Assembly: GCA_001655195.1 (NCBI GenBank)
Contig: LPNY01000132.1
Span: forward strand, 48,933-112,932
Length of the DNA: 64,000 bases
Direction: 5' to 3'
From: Arcobacter sp. EP1
GTDB lineage: Bacteria > Campylobacterota > Campylobacteria > Campylobacterales > Arcobacteraceae
Under the pieces are notes generated by a model. The model worked only from the letters and a program-made list of their open reading frames with translations. It made no database searches and was not told where the DNA came from. How positions within the stretch are numbered: position 1 is the first letter of the stretch; each line of letters starts with the position of its first letter. Positions 32,497 through 40,502 of the stretch are shown here, piece after piece. The position numbers were made by a program, and so were the translations under genes.

Positions 32497-33621
32497 TTAT
32501 TTAAACCAGTTTTTAACTTTATCAAACATACCTTCGAAGTTTGATTCGTGAGGTTTACTCTCAATTCCAAAACTCTCTTGAAGTTTTTCTAAGAGCTCTT
32601 TTTGTTCGTCATTAAGTTTTTTAGGATATTTAATTTTAACTTGAACGATTAAATCACCTTGTCCATAACCTTGTACAGATTTAACACCATGACCTTCAAA
32701 TTTAAACTGCTCTTTGTCTTTTGTTCCTGCAGGAATTTTTAACTCTAACTCGCCACGTAGTCCTGGAATAGTTATATTTCCACCTAATGCAACTTGGGTA
32801 AAGAAAAGTGGCACTTCGTAGTAAATATCATCATCATGTCGAATAAAGTGAGGATCCTCTTTTACTAAAATTTGAATATACAAATCTCCTCGTGTACCAT
32901 CTGGAGCAATATTTCCCTTATTTGAGATTCGAATTCGATTTCCATTGTTAACACCTTCAGGAATGTTTACCTCAAATCTATCTTCAATCTCTTCATAACC
33001 TGTACCTGTACATTTTGTACATTTTTTAGCAACACTTTGTCCTGAACCTTGACATGTTGGACACGTTTGTGCAAAAGTCATAAAACCTTGACGTGCGTGA
33101 ACTTGACCTTGTCCTGCACACGTTTTACAAGTACCTAATTTACCGTCTTTTGCCCCTGTACCTTTACATGGTTTACACGCATTTTTGTATTTGAATTTAA
33201 CTTCTTTTTTACAACCAAATACTGCTTCATTGAATTCAACAGCCTCTTCTAAACCAATATCTAGATTGTAGTTGTAGGTTTTTCGTTGTTGTTGTCTACC
33301 GCTTCCACCAAAGGCAGAACCAAACATCTCTTCAAAAATTGAACCAAGATCATCAAATCCAGCACCACCACCAAAGCCTCTGCCTTGACCGTGACCTTCT
33401 AACCCTGCTTTTCCGTATCTGTCATAAATAGAACGTTTTTCTTCATCGCTTAGTACTTGATAAGCTTCATTAACCGCTTTAAATTTTTCCTCAGCTTCAT
33501 GATCATCAGGATTTTTATCCGGGTGAAATTTCATTGCCAATTTTCGATAGGCTTTTTTAATAGTGCTTTTATCAGCATCTTTACTAATCTCTAATAATTC
33601 GTAGTAATCAAGTTCAGTCAA
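32497..33621 (-). CDS. dnaJ: Chaperone DnaJ
   Basis: A 374-residue co-chaperone. The J domain (1-70) has the HPD motif in '[19 protein letters not shown]'; a Gly-rich stretch follows (about 75-105, '[12 protein letters not shown]'). The zinc region has four CXXCXGXG repeats ('CKPCKGTG', 'CKTCAGQG', 'CPTCQGSG', 'CTKCTGTG'); then come the two C-terminal beta domains. It stimulates DnaK ATPase and delivers unfolded clients. The start is TTG, eight bases after GAGGAG. Full length for the family. It is divergent from recR, with 60 bases between. Confidence 0.96.
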   Translation of the reverse strand: MTELDYYELLEISKDADKSTIKKAYRKLAMKFHPDKNPDDHEAEEKFKAVNEAYQVLSDEEKRSIYDRYGKAGLEGHGQGRGFGGGAGFDDLGSIFEEMFGSAFGGSGRQQQRKTYNYNLDIGLEEAVEFNEAVFGCKKEVKFKYKNACKPCKGTGAKDGKLGTCKTCAGQGQVHARQGFMTFAQTCPTCQGSGQSVAKKCTKCTGTGYEEIEDRFEVNIPEGVNNGNRIRISNKGNIAPDGTRGDLYIQILVKEDPHFIRHDDDIYYEVPLFFTQVALGGNITIPGLRGELELKIPAGTKDKEQFKFEGHGVKSVQGYGQGDLIVQVKIKYPKKLNDEQKELLEKLQESFGIESKPHESNFEGMFDKVKNWFK

Positions 33622-33681
33622 TTAGTAACTCCTCGTATAAATTTATCGCGATTTTATCTAAAAAAATATATAATCCGCCTT

Positions 33682-34254
33682 ATGAAAAAAGGACTTGAAA
33701 AATTTTATGATTTAGTGGATGCATTTGAATCTTTACCAACAATTGGCAAGAAATCTGCACAGCGATTAGCGTACCATATTGTGATGCAAGATAATTATTG
33801 TGGAATAAAGATTGCCCATAGTATTGAGAATGCTATTAAATCTATTAATAAGTGTGTTCAATGTGGTTGTATGAGTGAACATGAGATTTGTGAAATCTGT
33901 CTTGATGATATGCGGGATAAATCTACAGTTTGTATTGTTCAAACTGCTAAAGATATATTTATTATAGAAGAGTCTAAACAGTTCAATGGCGTCTATTTTG
34001 TTATTGAAGAACTTGAAGCAGAAGTGTTAGAAAAACTTTTAAGTTTTGTTAAAACAAATAGTGTGAGTGATATTCTTTTTGCTATTACCCCTTCTTTATC
34101 TAACGATGCTTTTATCCTCTTCATTGAAGATCAACTAAAAAATTATAATCTAAACTTTACTAAAATTGCCCAAGGTGTTCCAACAGGGGTTAGTTTAGAG
34201 AATGTAGATATTTTATCCCTTGCAAAAGCAATCGAAAGTAAGGTTACCGTTTAA
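33682..34254 (+). CDS. recR: Recombination mediator RecR
   Basis: A 190-residue protein with the helix-hairpin-helix start ('LPTIGKKSAQRLAYHIV'), a four-Cys zinc finger ('CVQCGCMSEHEICEIC') and a Toprim domain ('VCIVQTAKDIFIIEESKQ'). The C-terminal 'GVPTGVSLENVDILSLAKAIESK' is typical of RecR. It helps RecO/RecF load RecA onto SSB-coated DNA. Length is near the usual 198-200. A small Cys-protein gene and a histidine kinase follow on the same strand. Confidence 0.95.
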   Translation: MKKGLEKFYDLVDAFESLPTIGKKSAQRLAYHIVMQDNYCGIKIAHSIENAIKSINKCVQCGCMSEHEICEICLDDMRDKSTVCIVQTAKDIFIIEESKQFNGVYFVIEELEAEVLEKLLSFVKTNSVSDILFAITPSLSNDAFILFIEDQLKNYNLNFTKIAQGVPTGVSLENVDILSLAKAIESKVTV

Positions 34255-34302
34255 ACGCTCACTTTTAATTTCTATTATATTTTTATTTGATAAAATAACT
34301 TT

Positions 34303-34479
34303 ATGATTAGAATAGTTTGTCAAAAATGTAAATTTTATTTTGTTACATGGGAAAAGAACAAACCCCATGGTTGTAAAGCGTATGGTTTTAAATCACAACA
34401 AATACCAAGTGTTGTTGTTAAAAATTCAAGTGGGGCTGACTGCTCATTTTTTGATCCAAAAAATAATAACTCAGGCTAA
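34303..34479 (+). CDS. Small Cys-containing protein, 58 residues
   Basis: An open frame of 58 residues beginning 'MIRIVCQKCKFYFVTWEKNK', with Cys at 6, 9, 24 and 47. The CxxC followed by two spaced Cys suggests a small zinc-binding fold. 'PHGCKAYGFKSQQIPS' looks like a conserved core of a small uncharacterised family that I recall in Campylobacterota and others, but I cannot name it with certainty. It lies 48 bases after recR and 2 bases before the histidine kinase gene, on the same strand. No signal peptide. Function is unknown; a role in nucleic-acid handling next to recR is only a guess. Confidence 0.7.
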   Translation: MIRIVCQKCKFYFVTWEKNKPHGCKAYGFKSQQIPSVVVKNSSGADCSFFDPKNNNSG

Positions 34480-34481
34480 AT

Positions 34482-35969
34482 ATGACACTTCCTGAAATTG
34501 CAAATGATTTTCAAAAAAATAAAATACTAATAGTTAAATATTGGCTTCAAAATAAACAGATATTAGACTTATTTAAAAAGTATAAGATTGAAGTTGAGTA
34601 TTTTATTAAACATTTTGCAATTGAAGTTTTAGAGTATTATATAAAGGTACTAGAAAATAAACAGAGTGTAGGAAACTGTCCTGCAATGAATGATTTGGTT
34701 TATTATTTAAAAGAGAAAAAAGTGACTTCTTCAGATCTCTTTGTTTTATGTGCAGGGTTTAAAAGAGCTCTATTTTTTAGAACAGATGAAATAGGTTCGT
34801 TTTCTTATTCAACCTATGACTTACTGAATCAAATTTATGAAGAGAATTTTTTTGGAGTCTTACAAGAATACTCTAAATTTATTAGTAGTGTTCATCATAA
34901 GTTAGAACAATCTTTATTCATGGTGGATAAATATATCATTATGTCGCGCATTGATTTAAAAGGGAATATTCTTGATGTATCAAGACCTTTTATTGAGTTA
35001 ACTGGTTATACAAAAGAAGAATTATTAGGACAAAATTACAACAGTTTAAAAGACTCTGATACTCCTATTGAATTTTATGAAAACTTATGGAAAACCGTAA
35101 ATGAGGGTAATGTCTGGCAAGGAGAAATCAAAAATAGAACAAAAACAGGGGATATCTTTTGGTTATATACAACCATTCAACCTCAAATAGATCATAAGAG
35201 TAAGATTGTTTATTTTGATGCTATTTATCAAAACATTACTACAAAAAAACTTCTTGAAGATCAACACCATATGCTTGTAGAACAATCTAAATCAGCAGCA
35301 ATGGGTGAGATGATTTCTATGATTGCCCATCAGTGGCGACAACCGTTACAAGCAATCTCAATTTTAGTACAAAAACTTCCTCTAACTAAAATGATAGAGG
35401 GAAAATTAACTGATGAAGTTTTAGAAGAGACAGTGCAAGAGATTAATAACCAGTTAGCTTATATGTCTACAACCATTGATGATTTTAGAGAGTTTTTTAA
35501 ACCCTCTAAACGTAAACAAAAAGTTCTATTAAGTCAAGTCATTGATCAAGCGGTATCTTTTATTTCATATATGTTTAAAATGGAAACTATCTCTATTTCT
35601 ATAGAAAAGAGTGAAGATATTGAATTGGAGCTTCATGATAAAGACCTCGTACAAGTACTAATAAATATTATGAAAAATGCGAAAGATGCTTTAGTAGAAA
35701 AAAAAGTAGAAAAGAAAGCGTTAGTATTACGATATTGGCATGATAAATATTGTGCTTATATTGAGATTGAAGATAATGCAGGGGGAATACCTCAAAATCT
35801 TATGAATAAAATTTTTGAACCTTACTTTACCACTAAAGAGAATAAAAATGGTACAGGTTTAGGGCTTTATATGAGTAAAATGATTATTGAACAGCATAGC
35901 CATGGAAAATTAATGGTACGTAACAGTACACAGGGTGCACTTTTTACAATAGAACTCTCTATTTTATAG
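34482..35969 (+). CDS. PAS-domain sensor histidine kinase (cytoplasmic)
   Basis: A 495-residue protein with no membrane helix. Residues 1-145 are a helical domain not recognised (many aromatic and Lys residues, globin-sized); 150-265 is a PAS domain ('RIDLKGNILDVSRPFIELTG', 'GNVWQGEIKNRTKTGDIFWL'). The kinase core follows: H-box 'SMIAHQWRQPLQAISI' with His283, N-box 'NIMKNAKDALV', G1 'DNAGGIPQNL', G2 'GTGLGLYMSKMII'. No response regulator is adjacent, although regulators lie at 38147 and 39000. The signal may be redox or gas-related if the PAS binds a cofactor, but no ligand residue is evident. The N-terminal domain could be a distant globin-like sensor; this is a guess. Confidence 0.88.
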   Translation: MTLPEIANDFQKNKILIVKYWLQNKQILDLFKKYKIEVEYFIKHFAIEVLEYYIKVLENKQSVGNCPAMNDLVYYLKEKKVTSSDLFVLCAGFKRALFFRTDEIGSFSYSTYDLLNQIYEENFFGVLQEYSKFISSVHHKLEQSLFMVDKYIIMSRIDLKGNILDVSRPFIELTGYTKEELLGQNYNSLKDSDTPIEFYENLWKTVNEGNVWQGEIKNRTKTGDIFWLYTTIQPQIDHKSKIVYFDAIYQNITTKKLLEDQHHMLVEQSKSAAMGEMISMIAHQWRQPLQAISILVQKLPLTKMIEGKLTDEVLEETVQEINNQLAYMSTTIDDFREFFKPSKRKQKVLLSQVIDQAVSFISYMFKMETISISIEKSEDIELELHDKDLVQVLINIMKNAKDALVEKKVEKKALVLRYWHDKYCAYIEIEDNAGGIPQNLMNKIFEPYFTTKENKNGTGLGLYMSKMIIEQHSHGKLMVRNSTQGALFTIELSIL

Positions 35970-36093
35970 TTTTTGAGCAGAAATAAAGTAACAAAAAACA
36001 ATACCTCTTTAATACTGATTTAAAATAAAGTTAATTTTATGTACAATATTTGTTTATATTTATCAATAATATATTGATTTTAGGAGATACAAT

Positions 36094-37023
36094 TTGTTAT
36101 ACGAAGAGTTAAAAGTTACCACTAAATCATTAGGTTTTTTAACCATTGAAGATTTCGCAAAATATGTAGGTATGACACCTTCAGATGTTCTACAATGGGA
36201 AGAAAAAGATGAAGTTCCTTATACAATATCATTAATTATTCATCTATTAAAAGGGGATACAAATCTACCTAATAGCTCTGCCTTAGACACGTTAGTTGAA
36301 GAGTGTCTACCTCTTGCATCTTTATTAGAAGAGGCATCAAGTTTTCCTTCAAAATTAGAAGAGATGTTTTTATTACAAAAAGAGTTAAATGACTCTACCA
36401 ATGGAAAAAATTGGGAGTTAGGAATTAATAAGTTTGGAAAAGAGATAAACTGGTTACGATGTATTCATATGGAAGTGGCTGAATTGATTGATTCAACCCC
36501 ATGGAAACATTGGAAAAATATTAATGCTCAACCTGATATGAATAATATTCACGTGGAACTTGTTGATATTTGGCACTTTTTAATGTCTTATGTCCTACAA
36601 GAAACAAATGTCCCTAAAGCGGTATCATTAGTAAATACCCACTGTATCTATGAAGCAGCAACTGATATTGATGTAAAAGCTATGGTAAAAGAGGCTGAAA
36701 AGCTCTCTTATATTTCTTTGGCAATTGAGACAGGAAACATGCCATCATTTAGTGGAATTGAACGTTTTATTGATCAATTTTTTAGGTGTTGTAAGATTTC
36801 TGGACTCTCATTTACTTGGTTACAAAAACTCTATATTGGTAAAAACTGCCTGAATAAATTTAGACAAGATAACGGCTATAAAGAGGGTACTTATATCAAA
36901 GATTGGGATGGTAATGAAGATAACGTTATTATGGTCTCTTTATTAGAATCAATGGAAGATGTAAGTTTTGAAATTCTTTACAGCCAACTTGATGAGAGCT
37001 ACAAAAAACTCAATAATCTTTAA
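36094..37023 (+). CDS. dut: dUTPase, dimeric all-alpha type, with N-terminal HTH-like extension
   Basis: A 309-residue protein. Residues about 85-300 match the dimeric dUTPase/all-alpha NTP pyrophosphatase fold: 'FLLQKELNDSTNGKNWELGI', 'CIHMEVAELIDSTPWKHWK' (Glu ligands), 'NIHVELVDIWHFLMSYVL' (ExxD metal site) and 'LYIGKNCLNKFRQDNGYKEG'. The enzyme hydrolyses dUTP to dUMP to keep uracil out of DNA. Residues 1-55 ('LTIEDFAKYVGMTPSDVLQWEEKDEVPYT') look like an XRE-like helix-turn-helix not found in the shorter dUTPase (about 230 residues) I know from Campylobacter. Start is TTG after AGGAG with proper spacing. A fusion of DNA-binding and dUTPase would allow self-regulation; this is inference. 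Confidence 0.85.
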   Translation: MLYEELKVTTKSLGFLTIEDFAKYVGMTPSDVLQWEEKDEVPYTISLIIHLLKGDTNLPNSSALDTLVEECLPLASLLEEASSFPSKLEEMFLLQKELNDSTNGKNWELGINKFGKEINWLRCIHMEVAELIDSTPWKHWKNINAQPDMNNIHVELVDIWHFLMSYVLQETNVPKAVSLVNTHCIYEAATDIDVKAMVKEAEKLSYISLAIETGNMPSFSGIERFIDQFFRCCKISGLSFTWLQKLYIGKNCLNKFRQDNGYKEGTYIKDWDGNEDNVIMVSLLESMEDVSFEILYSQLDESYKKLNNL

Positions 37024-37025
37024 TC

Positions 37026-38081
37026 TTAATTATTAAGAATGATAGTAAAACAGCATCCTTCTTGGGTGTTGTTAACTAAAATCTGACCATTACAATGTTT
37101 TTCAATAATAATCTTACACATATAAAGTCCTAACCCTGTACCATTTTTGTTCTCTTTCGTTGAAAAGTAAGGTTCAAAAATATGATTAATAATATGATCA
37201 GGTATTCCCCCTGCATTATCACTAATAGTGACAATTTGACATTGTTCTTTTTCTTCAAATTGGATATCAATATAAGGTTTTGAAATTTTATTATCCACAA
37301 GAGCATCTTTTGCGTTGTTTAAAATATTTAAAATAACTTGTACTAATTCATTTTCGTAAAGGAATATTTTGCTGAGTTCTTTTTTTTGAATGGTTACATC
37401 TATCCCATGGGTTTGTAAAGCGGGAAGTATCATTTTGATACTTAGATCAACAAGTTCATTGAGATAGAAGTGACACTTTCTTTTATCATTTTTAAAGAAG
37501 TCTCTAAAATCATCAATGGTCTTGGACATATATTGTAAATAGGTACCCACTTCATCAATTTTTTTATCAAAGAGTTTTAAATCGGCTTTATTCATAGCAA
37601 TTTTAAGTTTCATACTTGCAGTTGCCGAACTAATCGCCGCTAATGGCTGTCGCCATTGATGGGCAATCATAGAAATCATCTCCCCCATTGCAGCCATTCT
37701 TGATTGTTTTAAAAGAAGCGTCTCTTTCTCTTTAAGTTCAGTTAAGTCTAAAACAGAAACCATCTTAAAAAGTTTTGATTTAAGAGTAATGTCAGTTATT
37801 TTAATAATAGCTGGTATGAGTTCTCCATCTTTAGATAAAAGGATTACTTCTTGAAATTTTGTTTTATTAAATTCAATATATTTCTCTGCCGAAGAGGGCA
37901 TTAAACAACCAGTAGCTAAATTGCCAATGAGATCATCTTTTGATTTATACCCTAAACTTTTTATAAAAGGATCATTAACATTCGCAATAAAACCATTGTC
38001 AATTAAAAGTACCCCTTCAATCGTTGCATTTAGTACCGTATTTATTTCTTCAAAAAACATTTCATCGTAAATCATTATCAA
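37026..38081 (-). CDS. PAS-domain histidine kinase (cytoplasmic)
   Basis: A 351-residue kinase. The PAS domain (8-115) has 'IEGVLLIDNGFIANVNDPFI' and 'VILLSKDGELIPAIIKITDI'. The H-box is 'ISMIAHQWRQPLAAISSATA', N-box 'NILNNAKDALVDN', G1 'DNAGGIPDHIIN' and G2 'GTGLGLYMCKIII'. No membrane segment, so it senses a cytoplasmic cue. It is divergent from the response regulator gene at 38147 (65 bases between starts), a common arrangement for a cognate pair. Its end is 2 bases from the convergent dUTPase gene. Confidence 0.9.
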   Translation of the reverse strand: MIMIYDEMFFEEINTVLNATIEGVLLIDNGFIANVNDPFIKSLGYKSKDDLIGNLATGCLMPSSAEKYIEFNKTKFQEVILLSKDGELIPAIIKITDITLKSKLFKMVSVLDLTELKEKETLLLKQSRMAAMGEMISMIAHQWRQPLAAISSATASMKLKIAMNKADLKLFDKKIDEVGTYLQYMSKTIDDFRDFFKNDKRKCHFYLNELVDLSIKMILPALQTHGIDVTIQKKELSKIFLYENELVQVILNILNNAKDALVDNKISKPYIDIQFEEKEQCQIVTISDNAGGIPDHIINHIFEPYFSTKENKNGTGLGLYMCKIIIEKHCNGQILVNNTQEGCCFTIILNN

Positions 38082-38110
38082 CCCTTCTATTACTGTAAAA
38101 TAATAACGAA

Positions 38111-38130
38111 TAGTGTATAATTATTCACTA
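38111..38130 (+). promoter_or_regulatory. -10 element framed by an inverted repeat, response regulator promoter
   Basis: TATAAT at 38116-38121 lies inside arms TAGTG and CACTA (38111-38115 and 38126-38130). An operator overlapping the -10 would suit autorepression. The 5-bp arms are short, so chance cannot be excluded. Confidence 0.4.
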
Positions 38131-38146
38131 AATGAAGGTGGAAGAA

Positions 38147-38893
38147 ATGGTTGATTACGTTTTATTGGAAAAATATGCGGAGAATATGCGTGTTTTATTT
38201 GTAGAGGATGATGAGTTTATTCGAAAAGAGACCCATGAACTTCTTTGCGATATCTTTAATCATGTTGATATTGCAGTTAATGGTGAAGAAGGTCTGAAAC
38301 AATATATAGGCTTTTATAATGATACAAAATCCTATTATGATTTAGTTATTACTGATATTAAAATGCCAAAAATGGATGGTATCGATCTTACTAAAGAGAT
38401 CTATAAAGTTTACAAAGAGCAGCCTGTTATTGTTTTGTCTGCACATAGTGAGTCTGAGTATTTAATGGAACTTGTAAATATTGGAATCTCGCAATTCATT
38501 ACAAAACCCATTGAAATCAATAGTTTTGTGCACACTATTTTTAATATTTCAAAAGATATTTATATTAAAAACAATGAAAATAGTGAGACCCAAAGCACCT
38601 TAGTTAATTTAACACCTGCTCTTATATGGAATAAAGAGAGCAAAAAACTCAACCGTGGTAAAGAGGATATAAAATTAACAAAAAAAGAGCTTCTTTTAAT
38701 TGATTTACTTCTAAAAGTTACAGAGAAAACCTATACAGTTGATGAAATCATTATCCATCTGTGGAAAGATAATGATGAGACTTCACCTGATGTAAAAAAC
38801 CTAAAAAATATCATCTCACGGCTACGTAAAAAAATACCAGAACTGGATATTGAAAACGTCTATGGATTTGGTTACAAAATTAATATCCACTAA
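38147..38893 (+). CDS. OmpR-type response regulator
   Basis: A 248-residue regulator. The receiver domain has 'VLFVEDDEFIRKET' (acidic pair), phospho-acceptor Asp in 'LVITDIKMPKMDG', Ser/Thr in 'VIVLSAHSES' and Lys in 'QFITKPIEI'. The C-terminal winged helix (165-248) shows 'LTKKELLLIDLLLK', 'LKNIISRLRKKI' and 'VYGFGYKI'. I chose the ATG at 38147 because AAGGTGG precedes it; the ATG at 38132 has no ribosome site. Partner is probably the divergent PAS kinase at 37026. A strong terminator follows. Confidence 0.92.
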   Translation: MVDYVLLEKYAENMRVLFVEDDEFIRKETHELLCDIFNHVDIAVNGEEGLKQYIGFYNDTKSYYDLVITDIKMPKMDGIDLTKEIYKVYKEQPVIVLSAHSESEYLMELVNIGISQFITKPIEINSFVHTIFNISKDIYIKNNENSETQSTLVNLTPALIWNKESKKLNRGKEDIKLTKKELLLIDLLLKVTEKTYTVDEIIIHLWKDNDETSPDVKNLKNIISRLRKKIPELDIENVYGFGYKINIH

Positions 38894-38895
38894 TA

Positions 38896-38929
38896 AACAT
38901 ACTCTTTTTTAAGAGTATGTTCCTTTTTT
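38896..38929 (+). terminator. Intrinsic terminator after the response regulator
   Basis: Perfect 11-bp stem (38896-38906 with 38911-38921), TTTT loop, then a T6 run at 38924-38929: a textbook Rho-independent terminator. Confidence 0.9.
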
Positions 38930-38999
38930 CTTACTTCTTTACATAAATAATACTTTTACAGTACTCTTTTAACTTATACTTACAGTAGAGGAGTTTATC

Positions 39000-39593
39000 A
39001 TGAAAAATATAGTTCTCGAAAAAAATAAGAAAGTAATCAAAATGATTGATATTACAATTTTATATGTAGAAGATAAAGAGGACCTTCGTCAAAATGTAAG
39101 AAAGTCACTTTCACTTAAATATAAAAATGTTTTAACAGCCACAAATGCCACGGAAGCTAGTGAAATCTTTTTAAATAATAATATTGATTTAGTTATTGTT
39201 GATTTACATATGACAGATACTGATGGTATGGAGCTTATAAAGTCTTTTAAACATATTTCTCCTAACTTGCCATGTATTGTTACATTAACAGATAGAAGAG
39301 CTCATACTTTACTTGATTTAATAACGTATGGCATCAACTATATTGTTTTAAAACCTTTTACCATTGAAAAACTCTTTGTAGAAATTGAGAAAGCCTATAA
39401 AAGTACCTACTACTATAAAGAGCTAATAAAAAAAGAACAAGAGATTGATATGTTAAGTGATTTGCTAAAAGAACAAGTTAACGAGTTAAAAGATATGTCA
39501 TATCAAATAAAAGAAGATAATTATAACTTGGAGTCTCAATACTCTAAAAGCAGAAAAAATATTCTTGTTGAGTTAAAAACTTTGTTTGATTGA
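39000..39593 (+). CDS. Stand-alone receiver protein with coiled-coil tail
   Basis: A 197-residue protein with a receiver domain at about 15-135: 'ITILYVEDKEDLRQNV' (acidic site), phospho-acceptor Asp in 'LVIVDLHMTDTDG', Thr in 'CIVTLTDRR' and Lys in 'YIVLKPFTIE'. Residues 140-190 are a predicted coiled coil rich in Glu/Lys/Leu ('EQEIDMLSDLLKEQVNELKD'). There is no output domain, so it may act by protein contact, like CheY- or FrzZ-type regulators. An in-frame ATG at codon 14 could be the true start; the first ATG has GAGG upstream. It follows the OmpR-type regulator after a terminator and has its own promoter region. Confidence 0.85.
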   Translation: MKNIVLEKNKKVIKMIDITILYVEDKEDLRQNVRKSLSLKYKNVLTATNATEASEIFLNNNIDLVIVDLHMTDTDGMELIKSFKHISPNLPCIVTLTDRRAHTLLDLITYGINYIVLKPFTIEKLFVEIEKAYKSTYYYKELIKKEQEIDMLSDLLKEQVNELKDMSYQIKEDNYNLESQYSKSRKNILVELKTLFD

Positions 39594-39670
39594 TAATAAA
39601 ATAATCAACTAAATGATACTTTTGAAGTACCATTGATAATTATAATATAACTACATAAAAGGAGTTTGTT

Positions 39671-39853
39671 ATGAAAATTTCACTGAGTATCTTAACCCTT
39701 ATTTGTATTTTTACAGGATGTAGTAATGATATTTCAAAACTATCTAAAAAAGAGTGTATACAAGAGGGGTATATCTATAAAGTTCAAACACGATTAAATT
39801 ATCGAATGGGTGAGTATGAAACTCGTTCTGTGTGCCTAAAAAAAACATCATAG
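39671..39853 (+). CDS. Small lipoprotein, 60 residues
   Basis: A short lipoprotein with signal sequence 'MKISLSILTLICIFTGC'; lipobox FTGC puts the acylated Cys at residue 17. The mature part of about 44 residues has two more Cys ('KECIQEGYIYK', 'RSVCLKKTS') that could form a disulfide. AGGAG lies before the ATG. Function is unknown. It lies alone and ends in a hairpin that includes its stop codon. Confidence 0.8.
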   Translation: MKISLSILTLICIFTGCSNDISKLSKKECIQEGYIYKVQTRLNYRMGEYETRSVCLKKTS

Positions 39854-39872
39854 ATAGACATAAGTCTATCTA
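39851..39872. terminator. Hairpin between convergent genes
   Basis: Perfect 9-bp stem (39851-39859 with 39864-39872) with an ATAA loop, beginning on the TAG stop of the small lipoprotein gene and ending next to the stop of the gene on minus. No long T-run on either side. Confidence 0.6.
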
Positions 39873-40373
39873 CTACGAGTAATCATTTTTATACTCAACA
39901 TAATGACCTGCGTGGCGAATAAGTCCTTCAACATCCTCTTTTTCTAATGCTTTAACAACTTTAGCAGGACTTCCCATGATTAAACTACGTGGTGGGAATT
40001 TTTTTCCTTGTGTTACAAGTGAATTTGCACCTACAATACTACCTTCTCCAATAACAACATCATCTAAAATTGTTGCACTCATTCCTATTAAACACCCATT
40101 TTCAACCGTACATCCATGTAACATAACTTTATGCCCAATAGTAACATCATCACCAATGATTGTTTGAGTATGAACATCTGTATGAATCATTGAGAGGTCT
40201 TGAATGTTTGTTCGATCACCTATTCGTATGGCATTAACATCTGCTCTTAAAACGCACCCAAACCATACAGAAGAGTCTTTTCCTATCTCAATATTCCCTA
40301 TAACATCTGCACTAGGAGCTATCCACGCAGTAGAGTCAACAATTGGGTAAAATTCTTTAAATTTCATTAACAT
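39873..40373 (-). CDS. Gamma-carbonic-anhydrase-like hexapeptide protein (YrdA type)
   Basis: A 166-residue left-handed beta-helix protein: hexapeptide repeats in 'ADVIGNIEIGKDSSVWFGCV', 'IRIGDRTNIQDLSMIHTD', 'TIIGDDVTIGHKVMLHGC' and 'ATILDDVVIGEGSIVGANSL'. The metal-binding His residues are visible in 'SMIHTDV', 'TIGHKVM' and 'MLHGCTV'. It belongs to the YrdA/PaaY/gamma-CA set, whose true substrates often remain unknown. AAAGGA is six bases before the ATG. Some members (PaaY) are thioesterases that work with phenylacetate pathways; with two paaK genes in this window that is worth noting but unproved. Confidence 0.9.
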   Translation of the reverse strand: MLMKFKEFYPIVDSTAWIAPSADVIGNIEIGKDSSVWFGCVLRADVNAIRIGDRTNIQDLSMIHTDVHTQTIIGDDVTIGHKVMLHGCTVENGCLIGMSATILDDVVIGEGSIVGANSLVTQGKKFPPRSLIMGSPAKVVKALEKEDVEGLIRHAGHYVEYKNDYS

Positions 40374-40473
40374 ATATAATCCTTTAATCTCTTAAAGTGA
40401 TTATTATATCAAAGCTTGAATAAGAGAAAATAAGTTTTAAAAGGTATTAAAAGATTTTATAGTGAAGTAAGCA

Positions 40474-40502
40474 GAGCCAAATAGAAAATTCTATTTAGGC
40501 TC
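40474..40502 (-). terminator. Hairpin over the stop of the M14 gene
   Basis: An 11-bp stem with a one-base bulge (40474-40484 with 40491-40502) that includes the end of the minus-strand M14 gene. There is no clear T-run after it, so termination is possible but not certain. Confidence 0.5.

Noticed and set aside
39613-39633. Hairpin before the small lipoprotein gene
   Set aside because: Nine pairs with a mismatch and no T-run after it; could be chance.
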